The translations under genes were made by a program, and so were the position numbers. Below, piece by piece: positions 16,436 through 24,991 of a DNA stretch of 64,000 nucleotides. Numbering within the stretch: the first letter of the stretch is position 1; the number at the start of each line of letters is the position of its first letter. The notes under the pieces are model-generated. The model made no database searches. It was not told the origin of the DNA and saw nothing but the letters and a program-made list of their open reading frames with translations. The stretch is from Streptomyces sp. YPW6 (lineage in GTDB: Bacteria > Actinomycetota > Actinomycetes > Streptomycetales > Streptomycetaceae): the NCBI RefSeq assembly GCF_018866325.1, contig NZ_CP076457.1, positions 6,731,001 through 6,795,000 on the forward strand, in the 5' to 3' direction.

Positions 16436-16906
16436 ATGTCCGCGCCCAGGCCCGAAACCCCCACCCTGCCGGTCACCTTCCGGCCCACCCTCACCCGGGT
16501 GGTCCTGCTGAGCGTGGGCCTGGCGATGTTCCTGGTCATCACCGTCATCGCACTGATGCTGGAGCGGCTCAACCCGGGGGAGCGGGCCAGCTTCGTCTTC
16601 GTCGCGGCGCTGTTCTTCGGCGTCCTGGCCCTGCTCAGCAGGCCGCGGGTGTCCGCCGACGACACCGGGGTCACCGTCGTCAACCTCACCCGGACCCGCA
16701 GGCTGGCCTGGGAGGAGATCCTCCGCGTCAACCTGCGCTCCGGCGACCCCTGGGTCTTCCTCGACCTCAGCGACGGCACCAGCCTGCCCGCCCTCGGCAT
16801 CCAGCCCGGCCTCGCCAAGCAGCAGGCCATCCGCGACGCCCGCGCCCTGCGCTCCCTCGCCGAGACGCGCGGCGCCGCCGGCGGCGACACTCCCTCCGCC
16901 GGCTGA
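16436..16906 (+). CDS. PH domain-containing membrane protein
   Basis: The product is 156 residues. Two hydrophobic helices (about residues 20-42 and 52-68) are followed by a bacterial PH-like domain (VSADDTGVTVVNLTRTRRLAWEEI, then a strand-rich segment with WVFLDLSDGTSLPA). This is the arrangement of the bPH_6 membrane proteins often found next to hisG in Streptomyces. The conserved Trp-Glu after the RR pair is typical of these domains. No enzymatic residues are visible; a structural or regulatory role at the membrane is the usual guess. It starts 38 bp after hisG and may belong to that operon. Confidence 0.75.
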   Translation: MSAPRPETPTLPVTFRPTLTRVVLLSVGLAMFLVITVIALMLERLNPGERASFVFVAALFFGVLALLSRPRVSADDTGVTVVNLTRTRRLAWEEILRVNLRSGDPWVFLDLSDGTSLPALGIQPGLAKQQAIRDARALRSLAETRGAAGGDTPSAG

Positions 16907-17097
16907 TCCCCTGCCCGGCGCGGGGCCTTCTTGTCTACTCTGGTGGGCGGCGGCGCCCCGTGCGCCCCGCCCCGCCCGTACCACGGCCCCACCGGGCCCG
17001 CGGGGTTCTTCCTGCGACCCAAGGAGTGACTCCCTCCAGCAATGGACGGATCGTCCGGTAGTACCTGCGCCGCCCCTTTCCCGGAGGCGGCGGCCTC

Positions 17098-18456
17098 ATG
17101 ACCACCCCCCTGCTGCTCCTCGCGGCGGCCTTCCTCCTCATCCTCGCCAACGGCTTCTTCGTGGCAGCCGAGTTCGGTCTCGTCACCGTGGACCGGCCCG
17201 ACGCCGAACGCGCCGCCGCCGAGGGCGACCGACGGGCCGGTACCGTCGTCCGCGCCCTGCGCGAACTCTCCTTCCAGCTCTCCGGCACCCAGCTCGGCAT
17301 CACCATCACCTCCCTGGTGGTCGGCATGCTCGCCGAACCGGCCCTCGCCCAGCTGCTCGCCGCACCCCTCACCGCCACCGGACTGCCCGCCGGGGCCGTC
17401 TCCGGCGTCGCGGTCGTCGTCGGGATGCTGCTGGCCTCCGCCGTCCAGATGATCGTCGGCGAACTCGTGCCCAAGAACTGGGCCGTCTCCCGGCCGCTCC
17501 AGGTGGCCCGCTTCGTCGCCGGACCGCAGGCCCGCTTCGCGGCCCTCCTGCGACCGGTCATCACCCTCCTCAACGCCCTGGCCAACCGGCTGGTGCGCCT
17601 CCTGGGCGTCGAGCCCACCGACGAACTGGCCTCCGCCCGCACCCCGGGCGAGCTGGTCTCCCTCGCCCGGCACTCCGCCGAGGCCGGGGCCCTGGAACAG
17701 GACACCGCCGACCTGTTCGTCCGGACCCTCTCGCTGGCCGGTCTCACCGCCCAGCACGTCATGACCCCCCGGGTGAAGGTCAGCGCCCTGCACTCCTCCG
17801 CGACCGCGGCGGACGTCCTCAACCTGACCCGTGCCACCGGCCTCTCCCGCTTCCCGGTCTACCGGGACCGCATCGACGAGGTCATCGGCATGGTCCACCT
17901 CAAGGACGCCCTCGCCGTCCCCGTCCACGAGCGCCTGCGCACCCCGGCCGGCCGCATCGCCGTCGCCCCGCTCCTGGTGCCCGGCACGCTGCCGGTGGAA
18001 CACCTGCTGCGGCGGCTGCGCCACGAACAGCCGATAGCCGTGGTCGTCGACGAGTACGGCGGCACCGCCGGCGTCGTCACCCTGGAGGACATCATCGAGG
18101 AGCTCGTCGGAGAGGTACGCGACGAGCACGACGCCGAGGGCGCCGGCCGCCCCGAGCTGACCGCCGCCACCGCCGAGGACGGCCGCCCCGCGTGGGACGC
18201 CGAGGGCAGCTGCCGGGTCCACACCCTGCGCCGCGGCGGCCTGGACGTCCCCGACGGACCGTACGAGACCGTCGCCGGGCTCGTCGCGGAGCTCCTGGGC
18301 CGCATCCCCGCCCCCGGCGACCGGGCCGAACTCCCCGGCTGGCGGATCACCGTCCGCCAGGTCGGCCGCAACCGCGCCGAACGCGTCCGGTTCACCCGGG
18401 CGCCCGGCCCGCTGCCCCGACCGGCCGCACGGGGCCCGCTGGAGGCCGCGCGATGA
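17098..18456 (+). CDS. CNNM/CorC-type transporter with CBS pair (HlyC/CorC family)
   Basis: The product is 452 residues. An N-terminal CNNM membrane domain (ILANGFFVAAEFGLVTV, SFQLSGTQLGITITSL, MIVGELVPKNWAV) is followed by a complete CBS pair: VMTPRVKVSALHSSAT..SRFPVYRD..IGMVHLKDAL, then VDEYGGTAGVVTLEDIIEELVGEV. It ends in a CorC/HlyC C-terminal domain. Members are linked to Mg2+/Co2+ efflux in the cytoplasmic membrane. A 190-bp untranslated region (16907-17097) precedes it; no known metal riboswitch could be recognised there. Its last codons overlap the next CNNM gene (ATGA), so the two are coupled and probably form a heteromeric pair. Confidence 0.88.
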   Translation: MTTPLLLLAAAFLLILANGFFVAAEFGLVTVDRPDAERAAAEGDRRAGTVVRALRELSFQLSGTQLGITITSLVVGMLAEPALAQLLAAPLTATGLPAGAVSGVAVVVGMLLASAVQMIVGELVPKNWAVSRPLQVARFVAGPQARFAALLRPVITLLNALANRLVRLLGVEPTDELASARTPGELVSLARHSAEAGALEQDTADLFVRTLSLAGLTAQHVMTPRVKVSALHSSATAADVLNLTRATGLSRFPVYRDRIDEVIGMVHLKDALAVPVHERLRTPAGRIAVAPLLVPGTLPVEHLLRRLRHEQPIAVVVDEYGGTAGVVTLEDIIEELVGEVRDEHDAEGAGRPELTAATAEDGRPAWDAEGSCRVHTLRRGGLDVPDGPYETVAGLVAELLGRIPAPGDRAELPGWRITVRQVGRNRAERVRFTRAPGPLPRPAARGPLEAAR

Positions 18457-19343
18457 GCCTGCTCCAACTCCTCCTCGCCGTCTTCCTCGTGCTGGCGAAC
18501 GGCTTCTTCGTCGGTGCGGAGTTCGCCCTCGTCTCGGTCCGCCGCAGCCAGATCGAACCGCTGGCCGCCCAGGGGTCGGGCCGGGCCCGCACGGTCCTGC
18601 ACGGCCTGGAGAACCTGCCGCAGATGATGGCCGCCGCCCAGTTCGGCATCACCGTCTGCTCCCTCACCCTCGGAGCCGTCGCCGAGCCGACCGTCGCCCG
18701 CCTCCTGGAGCCGGTCTTCCACGCGGCACACGTCCCCGACGGGCTCGTCCACCCCCTCGGCTTCGCTCTCGCGCTGCTGTCCGTGGTCGTCCTGCACCTG
18801 GTCATCGGCGAGATGGTCCCGAAGAACCTGGCGATGGCGGCGCCCGAGCGGACCGCGCTCCTGCTCAGCCCCGGCCTGGTCGCCTTCGCCCGGCTCTGCC
18901 GCCCGGTCACCACCGCGCTCGGCGCCTGCGCCGGCCTGGTGCTGCGGCTCTTCGGCGTCGAGCCGAAGGACGAGGTGGAGGCCGTCTTCACCAGCGAGCA
19001 GCTCAACCGGCTGGTCGAGGACTCCGGACAGGCCGGCCTCCTCGGACCGGAGGCCGCGGAACGCCTGGAGGACGCCCTCGGACTGGGCAGCAGGCCCGTC
19101 GCCGACGTCCTGCTGGAGCGGGCGTCCCTGGTCACCGTGGACCCGTCGGTGACCCCGCGCCGGATCGAGGAACTGACCGTACGCACCGGCTTCTCCCGCT
19201 TCCCGGTCTGCGCCGAGGGCGGCGGCCCCTTCATGGGCTACCTTCACGTCAAGGACGTCCTGGAACTGGAGGACGCCGACCGCGCGGTCCCGCAGCAGAC
19301 CTGGCGTCCGATGGCGACCGGGGCCGAACGTCCGCCCTGGTGA
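18453..19343 (+). CDS. CNNM/CBS transporter, C-terminally truncated
   Basis: The product is 296 residues, overlapping the previous gene by ATGA. The CNNM membrane domain is complete (LANGFFVGAEFALVSV, AAAQFGITVCSLTLG, LVIGEMVPKNLAMA) and so is the first CBS motif (SRFPVCAEGGGPFMGYLHVKD). The protein then stops at WRPMATGAERPPW. Relatives, as I recall them, continue for about 50 residues through a second CBS domain (WRPM..LPLDDAL..MRR, then VLGLV.LEDVLE). Downstream to 19564 only fragments such as MRRS (at 19369, another frame) recall that tail. The gene is therefore probably damaged at its 3' end, or the strain carries a shorter variant. Function of the remaining protein unknown. Confidence 0.8.
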   Translation: MSLLQLLLAVFLVLANGFFVGAEFALVSVRRSQIEPLAAQGSGRARTVLHGLENLPQMMAAAQFGITVCSLTLGAVAEPTVARLLEPVFHAAHVPDGLVHPLGFALALLSVVVLHLVIGEMVPKNLAMAAPERTALLLSPGLVAFARLCRPVTTALGACAGLVLRLFGVEPKDEVEAVFTSEQLNRLVEDSGQAGLLGPEAAERLEDALGLGSRPVADVLLERASLVTVDPSVTPRRIEELTVRTGFSRFPVCAEGGGPFMGYLHVKDVLELEDADRAVPQQTWRPMATGAERPPW

Positions 19344-19564
19344 TGTACGCACTCGCTGGACGGATCGGATGCGCCGATCGCGGGTCGCCGACCGGGCCGG
19401 TGTCCGTGCCCCGCCGTACGGTGGACGTCCCCGGGACACCCGGGCGGCCCGCGCCCGGGGCCCTCGTGCACTGAGGCGGCTGGGGGGGGCGTCCGACGGT
19501 TCCGCGCGGGCGGGCGGCGTCGGACACCCTCCCGGGGCCGGCAGCGGAACGCCCGGCCCGGCCC

Positions 19565-21460
19565 TCACACCGTGCCCGGCTCCTGTCTGCCCCGGCCCAC
19601 CGGACCGCGCCCCGACAGCACCTCGCCGTAGGCCTGCATCAGGTCCGCGAGCCGCAGCGTCGACAGGTCCTCCCGGGTCAGCTCCCCCTGATATCCGGAG
19701 AGCCGCAGATCACGGTAGGCGCAGCTCTTCTCGTACAGCGTCCGCAGGAAGCGGCCGTTGCCCAGTTCGTCGATCCACCCCTGGTCCACCACATGGCCGC
19801 TGATGGAGCGCAGCTCGTCCACCGCCTCCTCGTCCCACACGTCGTCGTTCTCGGCGGCCAGGACGCTGCCGATCGCGGTGAGTTCGAGGGGCCGGTAGCT
19901 GGGGAAGTCGACCCGGGTGGTGAACCGGGAGGAGAGCCCCGGGTTGGTGGCGAGCAGCCGGTCCATGCCCTCCGGATACCCCGCGAGGATGACGACGAGG
20001 TGGTCCCGGTTGTCCTCCGCCCGCTTCAGGAGCACCTGCAGCGCCTCGTCGCCGTACGCGTCGCCCTTGCTGTAACCGGAGTTGGCCAGGCTGTACGCCT
20101 CGTCGACGAACAGCACCCCGCCGAGCGCCGAATCGATCAGCTCGTTCGCCTTGACGGCCGTCTGGCCGAGGAACTCCCCGACCAGATCGGAGCGTTGGGC
20201 CTCGACGAGATGATCGCCGCCGAGCAGCCCGAGGGCGTAGAAGACCCGGCCCAGGATGCGGGCCACCGTGGTCTTCCCGGTGCCGGAGGGGCCGGAGAAG
20301 ACGAAGTGACGCTTCGGCGGCTGCACGGGCAGGCCCTGCTCGGCCCGCAACCGGGCCATGTTCAACTGCGCCGAGAGCGCTTTGACCTGCCGTTTCACCG
20401 GTTCGAGGCCGACCATCCGCTCCAGCTGCGCCAGCGCCTCGGCGAGCAGGGCGGGGTCGCTGGGCCCGGCCGGGAAGGGCGGCGGCTTGCGGGTCCTGGT
20501 GCGCCGGGCTCCCCCGGGCGGGACGGGCGGACCGGAGCCCGGATCGTCGCCGAGCAGCCCCGCCTCGCCCACCGGCCAGGACTCGCGACCGTCCACCAGG
20601 TCGGTGCCGAGCGGCGTGTCGCCCTCCGGCTGCGCCCCGGCCCCCGCGCCGAAGCCCGTCAGGGACACGGCGGCCAGATCCGCCGACTCGTCGAACCCGT
20701 CACCCTCCACGAGCGCCGCCAGCCGGGCGGAGGTGTCCATGAACGCCGGGTCCACCCGGTGCACCGCCCGGTACAGCGGCAGGGCCGCGGCGCTGCGCCC
20801 GGTGCCCTCGTGGGCCCGCGCCAGCCAGTAGCGCAGCTCCTTGCGCTGCGGCTGCTCGCTGCGACAGCGCATCAGCGCGGCCGACAGCAGCGGCTCCGCC
20901 TGCCCGAACATCTCCAGCCGCACCCGGGCCATCCCGCCGAACAGGCCCGCCTCGATACCCAGGATCGGATCGTCCACGAGCTGCTCGGTGCACCGCACCA
21001 ACTGCTCCCAGTCCTTGACGAGATACGAGCGGCACGCGTGCAGGAACCGCACCTGCGGGTCCGCGTCCACCGGCGGCAGTCCGGCCAACGCCCGGTCCAG
21101 CTCCGGTACATGGCGCCCGTCCAGCCAGTGCGATGCGTGCGCCAGCAGCAGGTCGCGCGGACTCTCCAGCACCGGCTGCACCCACCAGCCGAGCCAGTAC
21201 CAGGAGTTGAGCGTGCGACGGTGGCGGGCGCGCTGTTCGCCGAACCGGTCGCGGTGCCGGTACATGCGTAACAGGGCCGTGGTGGTGTCGATGCGCAGCG
21301 CGTGGAGGCCGAGCCAGCCGTCCGCCATGCCGGGATCGAGCCGCACCGCGGCCCTGAACTCCTCCTCGGCCTGCGGGTAGGCGCCCATCGTGTAGGCGTC
21401 CAGGCCACGCAGCCAGGCGAGGTCGGCGGGGGCTCCAGCGCCCTGTGTGCCGATGTCCAT
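19565..21460 (-). CDS. EccA/CbbX-like AAA+ ATPase with N-terminal TPR-like region
   Basis: The product is 631 residues from the ATG at 21460 (GGGGGAC just upstream). An ATG 18 codons earlier (21514) is the main alternative. Residues 1-330 form TPR-like helical repeats (AYPQAEEEFRAAVRLDPG; ELDRALAGLPPVD; YRAVHRVDPAFMD). After an acidic, Pro-rich linker, the AAA+ module has Walker A FSGPSGTGKTT, Walker B GGVLFVDEAYSL, sensor-1 VILAGYPEGM and the SSRF arginine region. This layout matches EccA1-type chaperones of type VII secretion and SpoVK/CbbX ATPases. No other ESX gene is in the window, so it is an orphan. It probably remodels protein complexes in the cytoplasm. Confidence 0.85.
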   Translation of the reverse strand: MDIGTQGAGAPADLAWLRGLDAYTMGAYPQAEEEFRAAVRLDPGMADGWLGLHALRIDTTTALLRMYRHRDRFGEQRARHRRTLNSWYWLGWWVQPVLESPRDLLLAHASHWLDGRHVPELDRALAGLPPVDADPQVRFLHACRSYLVKDWEQLVRCTEQLVDDPILGIEAGLFGGMARVRLEMFGQAEPLLSAALMRCRSEQPQRKELRYWLARAHEGTGRSAAALPLYRAVHRVDPAFMDTSARLAALVEGDGFDESADLAAVSLTGFGAGAGAQPEGDTPLGTDLVDGRESWPVGEAGLLGDDPGSGPPVPPGGARRTRTRKPPPFPAGPSDPALLAEALAQLERMVGLEPVKRQVKALSAQLNMARLRAEQGLPVQPPKRHFVFSGPSGTGKTTVARILGRVFYALGLLGGDHLVEAQRSDLVGEFLGQTAVKANELIDSALGGVLFVDEAYSLANSGYSKGDAYGDEALQVLLKRAEDNRDHLVVILAGYPEGMDRLLATNPGLSSRFTTRVDFPSYRPLELTAIGSVLAAENDDVWDEEAVDELRSISGHVVDQGWIDELGNGRFLRTLYEKSCAYRDLRLSGYQGELTREDLSTLRLADLMQAYGEVLSGRGPVGRGRQEPGTV

Positions 21461-21680
21461 CAGGTCCCCCACAAACCGTGCCCCCAGGATGTCCCGCCCG
21501 CACAGCATGCCCATCTGAGCGTGCTGAATCACGGCGTGGAGGAAGGGAATTGACCACACCGAGGTGCATCGTACCCGCGCACGGAGGCGGGGGGCGCGCG
21601 ACAGCCGACCCTCAGGGGTGGTCACCGAGGGTGAGTGCATCGCTCTGTGTGGTCGCCGGAGCGGTGTGGAGAGCACAGGG

Positions 21681-21718
21681 CGAAGCCCCCGATCACGGGG
21701 GAACAACCGGGGGCTTCG
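21681..21718. terminator. Terminator-like hairpin in the region upstream of the AAA+ gene
   Basis: CGAAGCCCCC (21681-21690) is perfectly complementary to GGGGGCTTCG (21709-21718) around an 18-nt loop. It lies between the start of the AAA+ gene and the end of the kinase-like gene. Both are on the minus strand, so it may end the kinase transcript. There is no U-tract. Confidence 0.5.
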
Positions 21719-21819
21719 CGTCTGCGGGGGCTCCGAAAAGCCGCACAATGAGAACGTAAGACCAGCACGGCTCCCCGGTCAAGCAGAGTTGGGGCACTTC
21801 CGGGCCGATTTCCGACTGC

Positions 21820-22449
21820 TCAGTATGGCGGGACGCCCTGGCTACGGTATGTGACGTTCCGGTTCGCTCCCGATGTTGCGCGGGGCCCCGGCAGCCACGC
21901 GTACCCCTCGGGCAACTGGCGTACCAGAGTGTCGGCGTACGGCCGCGAGGGGTCCTCGGTGAAGTGCCGTTCCTCGGCGCGGGTCCACCCGTCCCAGAAT
22001 GCGGTGAGCCCGGCCCCGTCCCGGCGGCGGCCCCGCTCCCAGGACGTCTCCCGGTCCAGCTCCATCCAGCACAGCGCCGCCAGCCACGGCCGTACCTCCC
22101 GCCGTCCCGCACCGACCCCCTCCACCAGCACCACCGGGGCCGGCTCCAGCACCCGCGCCGGCCCGAAGCGGCGGTCCGTCCAGTCGTACGGGGCGTAGCG
22201 GGCCCGCTCGCCGCGCGAGAGCGGCGAGAGCACCTGCTCGCGCAGCCGCCCCGTCCAGCCGAAGAGCTCCTCGTGGGTGGCGAGATCGTCCAGATGGAGG
22301 ACCGGGGCGCCGCCCAGCGCCGCCGCGAGGCGGTCGGCGAAGGTGCTCTTGCCCGAACCGGCGTGCCCGTCCACCGCGACGAGCCGGACCGGCCCGCAGG
22401 AGGGGGGCAGTGCGGTGAGGTCATCGGCGTGGCGGGCCAGGTCGTCCAT
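21820..22449 (-). CDS. Uridine kinase-like P-loop protein
   Basis: The product is 209 residues. Walker A VDGHAGSGKSTFADRL is near residues 27-42. A short LHLDDLATHEELFGW segment is typical of uridine kinase-like NMP kinases, and VVLVEGVGAG fits the phosphoribulokinase/uridine kinase Walker-B-like strand. The C-terminal part is rich in Arg and Trp and is less conserved. The family phosphorylates nucleosides or small hydroxyl substrates; the real substrate is unknown and it is shorter at the lid than true Udk. It is a single gene on the minus strand, divergent from the C39-type peptidase gene. Confidence 0.7.
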   Translation of the reverse strand: MDDLARHADDLTALPPSCGPVRLVAVDGHAGSGKSTFADRLAAALGGAPVLHLDDLATHEELFGWTGRLREQVLSPLSRGERARYAPYDWTDRRFGPARVLEPAPVVLVEGVGAGRREVRPWLAALCWMELDRETSWERGRRRDGAGLTAFWDGWTRAEERHFTEDPSRPYADTLVRQLPEGYAWLPGPRATSGANRNVTYRSQGVPPY

Positions 22450-22581
22450 GGCCCCAGGGTACGTTCCGGCACGCGGGCGCCGGGGAACCGCCGCAGGTCA
22501 TGCCAGTGGTCCAGACCCTTACGGGTGCGGCGACGGCTGCCGAACCGCTGGCCCGATCCGGCCCGGGAACGGGATAGTTGA

Positions 22582-22630
22582 CGCACCGCACCGCACCGCA
22601 CTGCACCGCACCGCACCGCACCGCACGGCA
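22582..22630. repeat. Tandem pentamer CGCAC, about ten copies
   Basis: The unit CGCAC is repeated nearly perfectly (TGCAC and GGCAC variants at two positions) just upstream of the exported peptidase gene. It begins within a TTGACG -35-like hexamer (22578-22583), so any -10 box 17-18 bp downstream would lie inside the repeat. It is too short for coding and the unit length is not a multiple of three. Confidence 0.7.
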
Positions 22631-22671
22631 CCCGCAGACCACCTTCCGCATCCGACCGGGGGTCACGACCC

Positions 22672-24039
22672 ATGACCAGTCCGACTTCGCGCAGAACCGT
22701 TCTGACCGCCGCGCTCGCCGCCGCGGCGAGCGCCGGCACGGTGGTCTCCGCCGCCGCGCCCTCGTCCGCCGCCCCGTCCGCGCCCGCAGCCCCTTCAGCG
22801 ACCCCGGCGGCCCTCGTGGACAACCGCTTCTGGCACACCCGCACCGACTGGCGCCGCGGCGCCGGCGACGGCACCCGCATCCTCCACGGCGCCCGCCCCG
22901 GCCTGGTGATCGCCACCCCTGTCGGCCGCATCGACCACACCGACCCGCACACCGGGCGGACGGCCGCCTGGGACTACGCCACCTGGACCTCGCCCGTCCA
23001 CCGCTCCGCCGTCCCGGCCACCGAGGTGATCGCCTCCTGGAACGCCCGTACCCCGGCCGGCACCTGGATCCAGGTCGAGCTGAGCGGCCGGTACGCCGAC
23101 GGCACCGCGACCCCCTGGTTCGTGATGGGCCGCTGGGCGGCGGGCGACGGCGACATCCGCCGTACCTCGGTCGACGGCCAGGGCGACCCGCACAGCACCG
23201 TGTGGACCGACACCCTCTCGGTGGACGACCCGGCGAGCGGCGTACGCCTGGTCTCCTTCCGGCTGCGGCTGACGCTGTACCGGGCTCCGGGCAGCCGTCT
23301 CAGCCCGACCGTGTGGCGGGTCGGCGCGATGGCCTCCGACGTGCCCGACCGCTTCACCGTGCCCGCGAGCGCCCCCGGCCCGGCCCGCGAACTGCCCGTG
23401 CCCCGCTACTCGCAGAACATCCACATCGGGCAGTACCCCGAGTACGACAACGGCGGCGAGGCGTGGTGCAGCCCCACTTCCTCGCAGATGATCATCGAGT
23501 ACTGGGGCCGCAAGCCCACCCCGAAGGACCTGGCCTGGGTCAAGCCCGGCCTGCCCGACCCCCAGGTCTGCCACGCCGCCCGCCACACCTACGACTACCA
23601 GTACGAGGGCTGCGGCAACTGGCCGTTCAACGCCGCCTACGCCGCCACGTACCGCGACATGAACGCCGTCGTCACCCGGCTCGGATCGCTCACCGACGTG
23701 GAGCGGCTGGTCCGTGCCGGGATCCCCGTCATCACCTCCCAGTCCTTCCTGGAGGAGGAGCTGACCGGCGCCGGATACGGCACGTCGGGCCACCTGATGA
23801 CGGTCATCGGCTTCACCCCCGGGGGCGACGTCGTCGCGAACGACCCCGCGTCACCCGACAACGACGCGGTACGCCGGGTCTACCGCAGGCGCGAGTTCGA
23901 GAACATCTGGCTCAGGACCAAGCGCTACGACGCGAACGGCAAGGTCAGAAGCGGCACGGGCGGCGTCTGCTACGTCTACTGGCCCGACCGGCCCGCGCCG
24001 AGCCGGCAACGCGTGCTGCGCTCGCTCGGGCTGCTGTGA
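22672..24039 (+). CDS. Tat-exported C39-like peptidase
   Basis: The product is 455 residues from the ATG at 22672. The N-terminus has a twin-arginine signal (SRRTVLTAALAAAA) with a likely cleavage site after SSAAPSA. A beta-rich region of about 200 residues (WDYATWTSP, SWNARTP, VRLVSFRLRLTLYR) precedes the C39-like papain-fold domain. That domain shows the candidate catalytic Cys in GEAWCSPTSSQM, His in SGHLMTVIGF and the Asn/Asp in VVANDPASPD. These secreted proteins are common in Streptomyces and their substrate is not known to me. The pentamer repeat at 22582-22630 lies in its promoter region. A methyltransferase gene follows 108 bp downstream. Confidence 0.82.
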   Translation: MTSPTSRRTVLTAALAAAASAGTVVSAAAPSSAAPSAPAAPSATPAALVDNRFWHTRTDWRRGAGDGTRILHGARPGLVIATPVGRIDHTDPHTGRTAAWDYATWTSPVHRSAVPATEVIASWNARTPAGTWIQVELSGRYADGTATPWFVMGRWAAGDGDIRRTSVDGQGDPHSTVWTDTLSVDDPASGVRLVSFRLRLTLYRAPGSRLSPTVWRVGAMASDVPDRFTVPASAPGPARELPVPRYSQNIHIGQYPEYDNGGEAWCSPTSSQMIIEYWGRKPTPKDLAWVKPGLPDPQVCHAARHTYDYQYEGCGNWPFNAAYAATYRDMNAVVTRLGSLTDVERLVRAGIPVITSQSFLEEELTGAGYGTSGHLMTVIGFTPGGDVVANDPASPDNDAVRRVYRRREFENIWLRTKRYDANGKVRSGTGGVCYVYWPDRPAPSRQRVLRSLGLL

Positions 24040-24147
24040 GCCCGCCGGACGCCGTGGCCGTCCGGGCGGCGGCCGCGGACGGACCGGGCAGGGGCAAAGC
24101 GCCCCCGGAGCAACGGAGTTGCCGGAGGGGCGCGCTATGTTGAACGC

Positions 24148-24930
24148 GTGACCGACATCGAATCGCGCATCGACACCACCCGGCCGCACACCGCCCGGAT
24201 ATGGAACTACTGGACCGGCGGCAAGGACAACTATCCCGTCGACCGGGCGGCGGGTGACGAGATCCGGGGGCTGCACCCCGGGATCGGCGCGTACGCGAAG
24301 GCGGACCGGCTGTTCCTGGGGCGGGCGGTGCGCCATCTGGCCGAGCAGGAGGGCATCAGGCAGTTCCTGGACATCGGAACGGGGCTGCCCAGCGCCGACA
24401 ACACCCACGAGGTCGCCCAGCGCGTCGCCCCCGACTCGCGCGTCGTCTACGTGGACAACGACCCGCTCGTCCTGGCGCACGCCCAGGCGCTGCTGGTCGG
24501 GACGCCCGAAGGGCGCATCGACTACCTGGACGCCGATCTGCGGGACGTCGACGACATCCTGGCCATGGCCGCGAAGACGCTCGACTTCTCGCGGCCGGTG
24601 GCACTGATGCTGCTCGGAGTCGTCATCTTCATCGAGGACGACGAGCAGTCGTACGCGATCGTGCGCCGGCTCATGGACGCCCTCGCGCCCGGCAGCCACC
24701 TCGTCCTGTCCCACACGGTCACCCACCCCGACATGCCGGACGTCGACGAGGCGGTGGCGTTCTGGAACGAGCACGGCACCCCGAAGCTCACGCAGCGCAC
24801 CCCGGACGCCGTCGCCCGCTACTTCGACGGACTGGAACTGCTGGCGCCCGGGGTGGTGTCGTGCTCCGCGTGGCGGGCCCCGGCGCCGACGCCGGACGTC
24901 GCGATGTACGCGGGCGTCGGCCGCAAGTGA
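24148..24930 (+). CDS. SAM-dependent methyltransferase, DUF574 (Methyltransf_19) family
   Basis: The product is 260 residues from a GTG at 24148. The family opening is RPHTARIWNYWTGGKDNYPVDR. The SAM-binding motif FLDIGTGLPSADNTHEVAQ lies near residue 72, and VVYVDNDPLVLAHA holds the acidic ribose contact. These abundant Streptomyces paralogues have unknown acceptors. TATGTT (24136-24141) ends six bases before the GTG and there is no Shine-Dalgarno sequence, so the mRNA is probably leaderless. A small palindrome GCAAC-GGA-GTTGC (24110-24122) sits just upstream of that -10 box and could be an operator. The gene converges with the PepSY gene across a hairpin. Confidence 0.88.
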   Translation: MTDIESRIDTTRPHTARIWNYWTGGKDNYPVDRAAGDEIRGLHPGIGAYAKADRLFLGRAVRHLAEQEGIRQFLDIGTGLPSADNTHEVAQRVAPDSRVVYVDNDPLVLAHAQALLVGTPEGRIDYLDADLRDVDDILAMAAKTLDFSRPVALMLLGVVIFIEDDEQSYAIVRRLMDALAPGSHLVLSHTVTHPDMPDVDEAVAFWNEHGTPKLTQRTPDAVARYFDGLELLAPGVVSCSAWRAPAPTPDVAMYAGVGRK

Positions 24931-24931
24931 C

Positions 24932-24977
24932 GGCTCGCCCCCGGGGCCGGCGTTCCTCGCCGCCCGCCCCGGGAGCC
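24932..24977. terminator. Hairpin between the convergent methyltransferase and PepSY genes
   Basis: GGCTC (24932-24936) pairs with GAGCC (24973-24977), and the inner arms (CGGGGC/GCCCCG, CGGCG/CGCCG) extend the stem around a TTCCT loop. Small bulges are needed. Its position between two converging genes supports a shared terminator. Confidence 0.5.
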
Positions 24978-24991
24978 TCACCCCGCAACCG

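Noticed and set aside
16907..17097. Metal riboswitch upstream of the CNNM genes
   Set aside because: The 190-bp leader is GC-rich, but the conserved blocks of M-box, yybP-ykoY or ydaO elements could not be found by eye.
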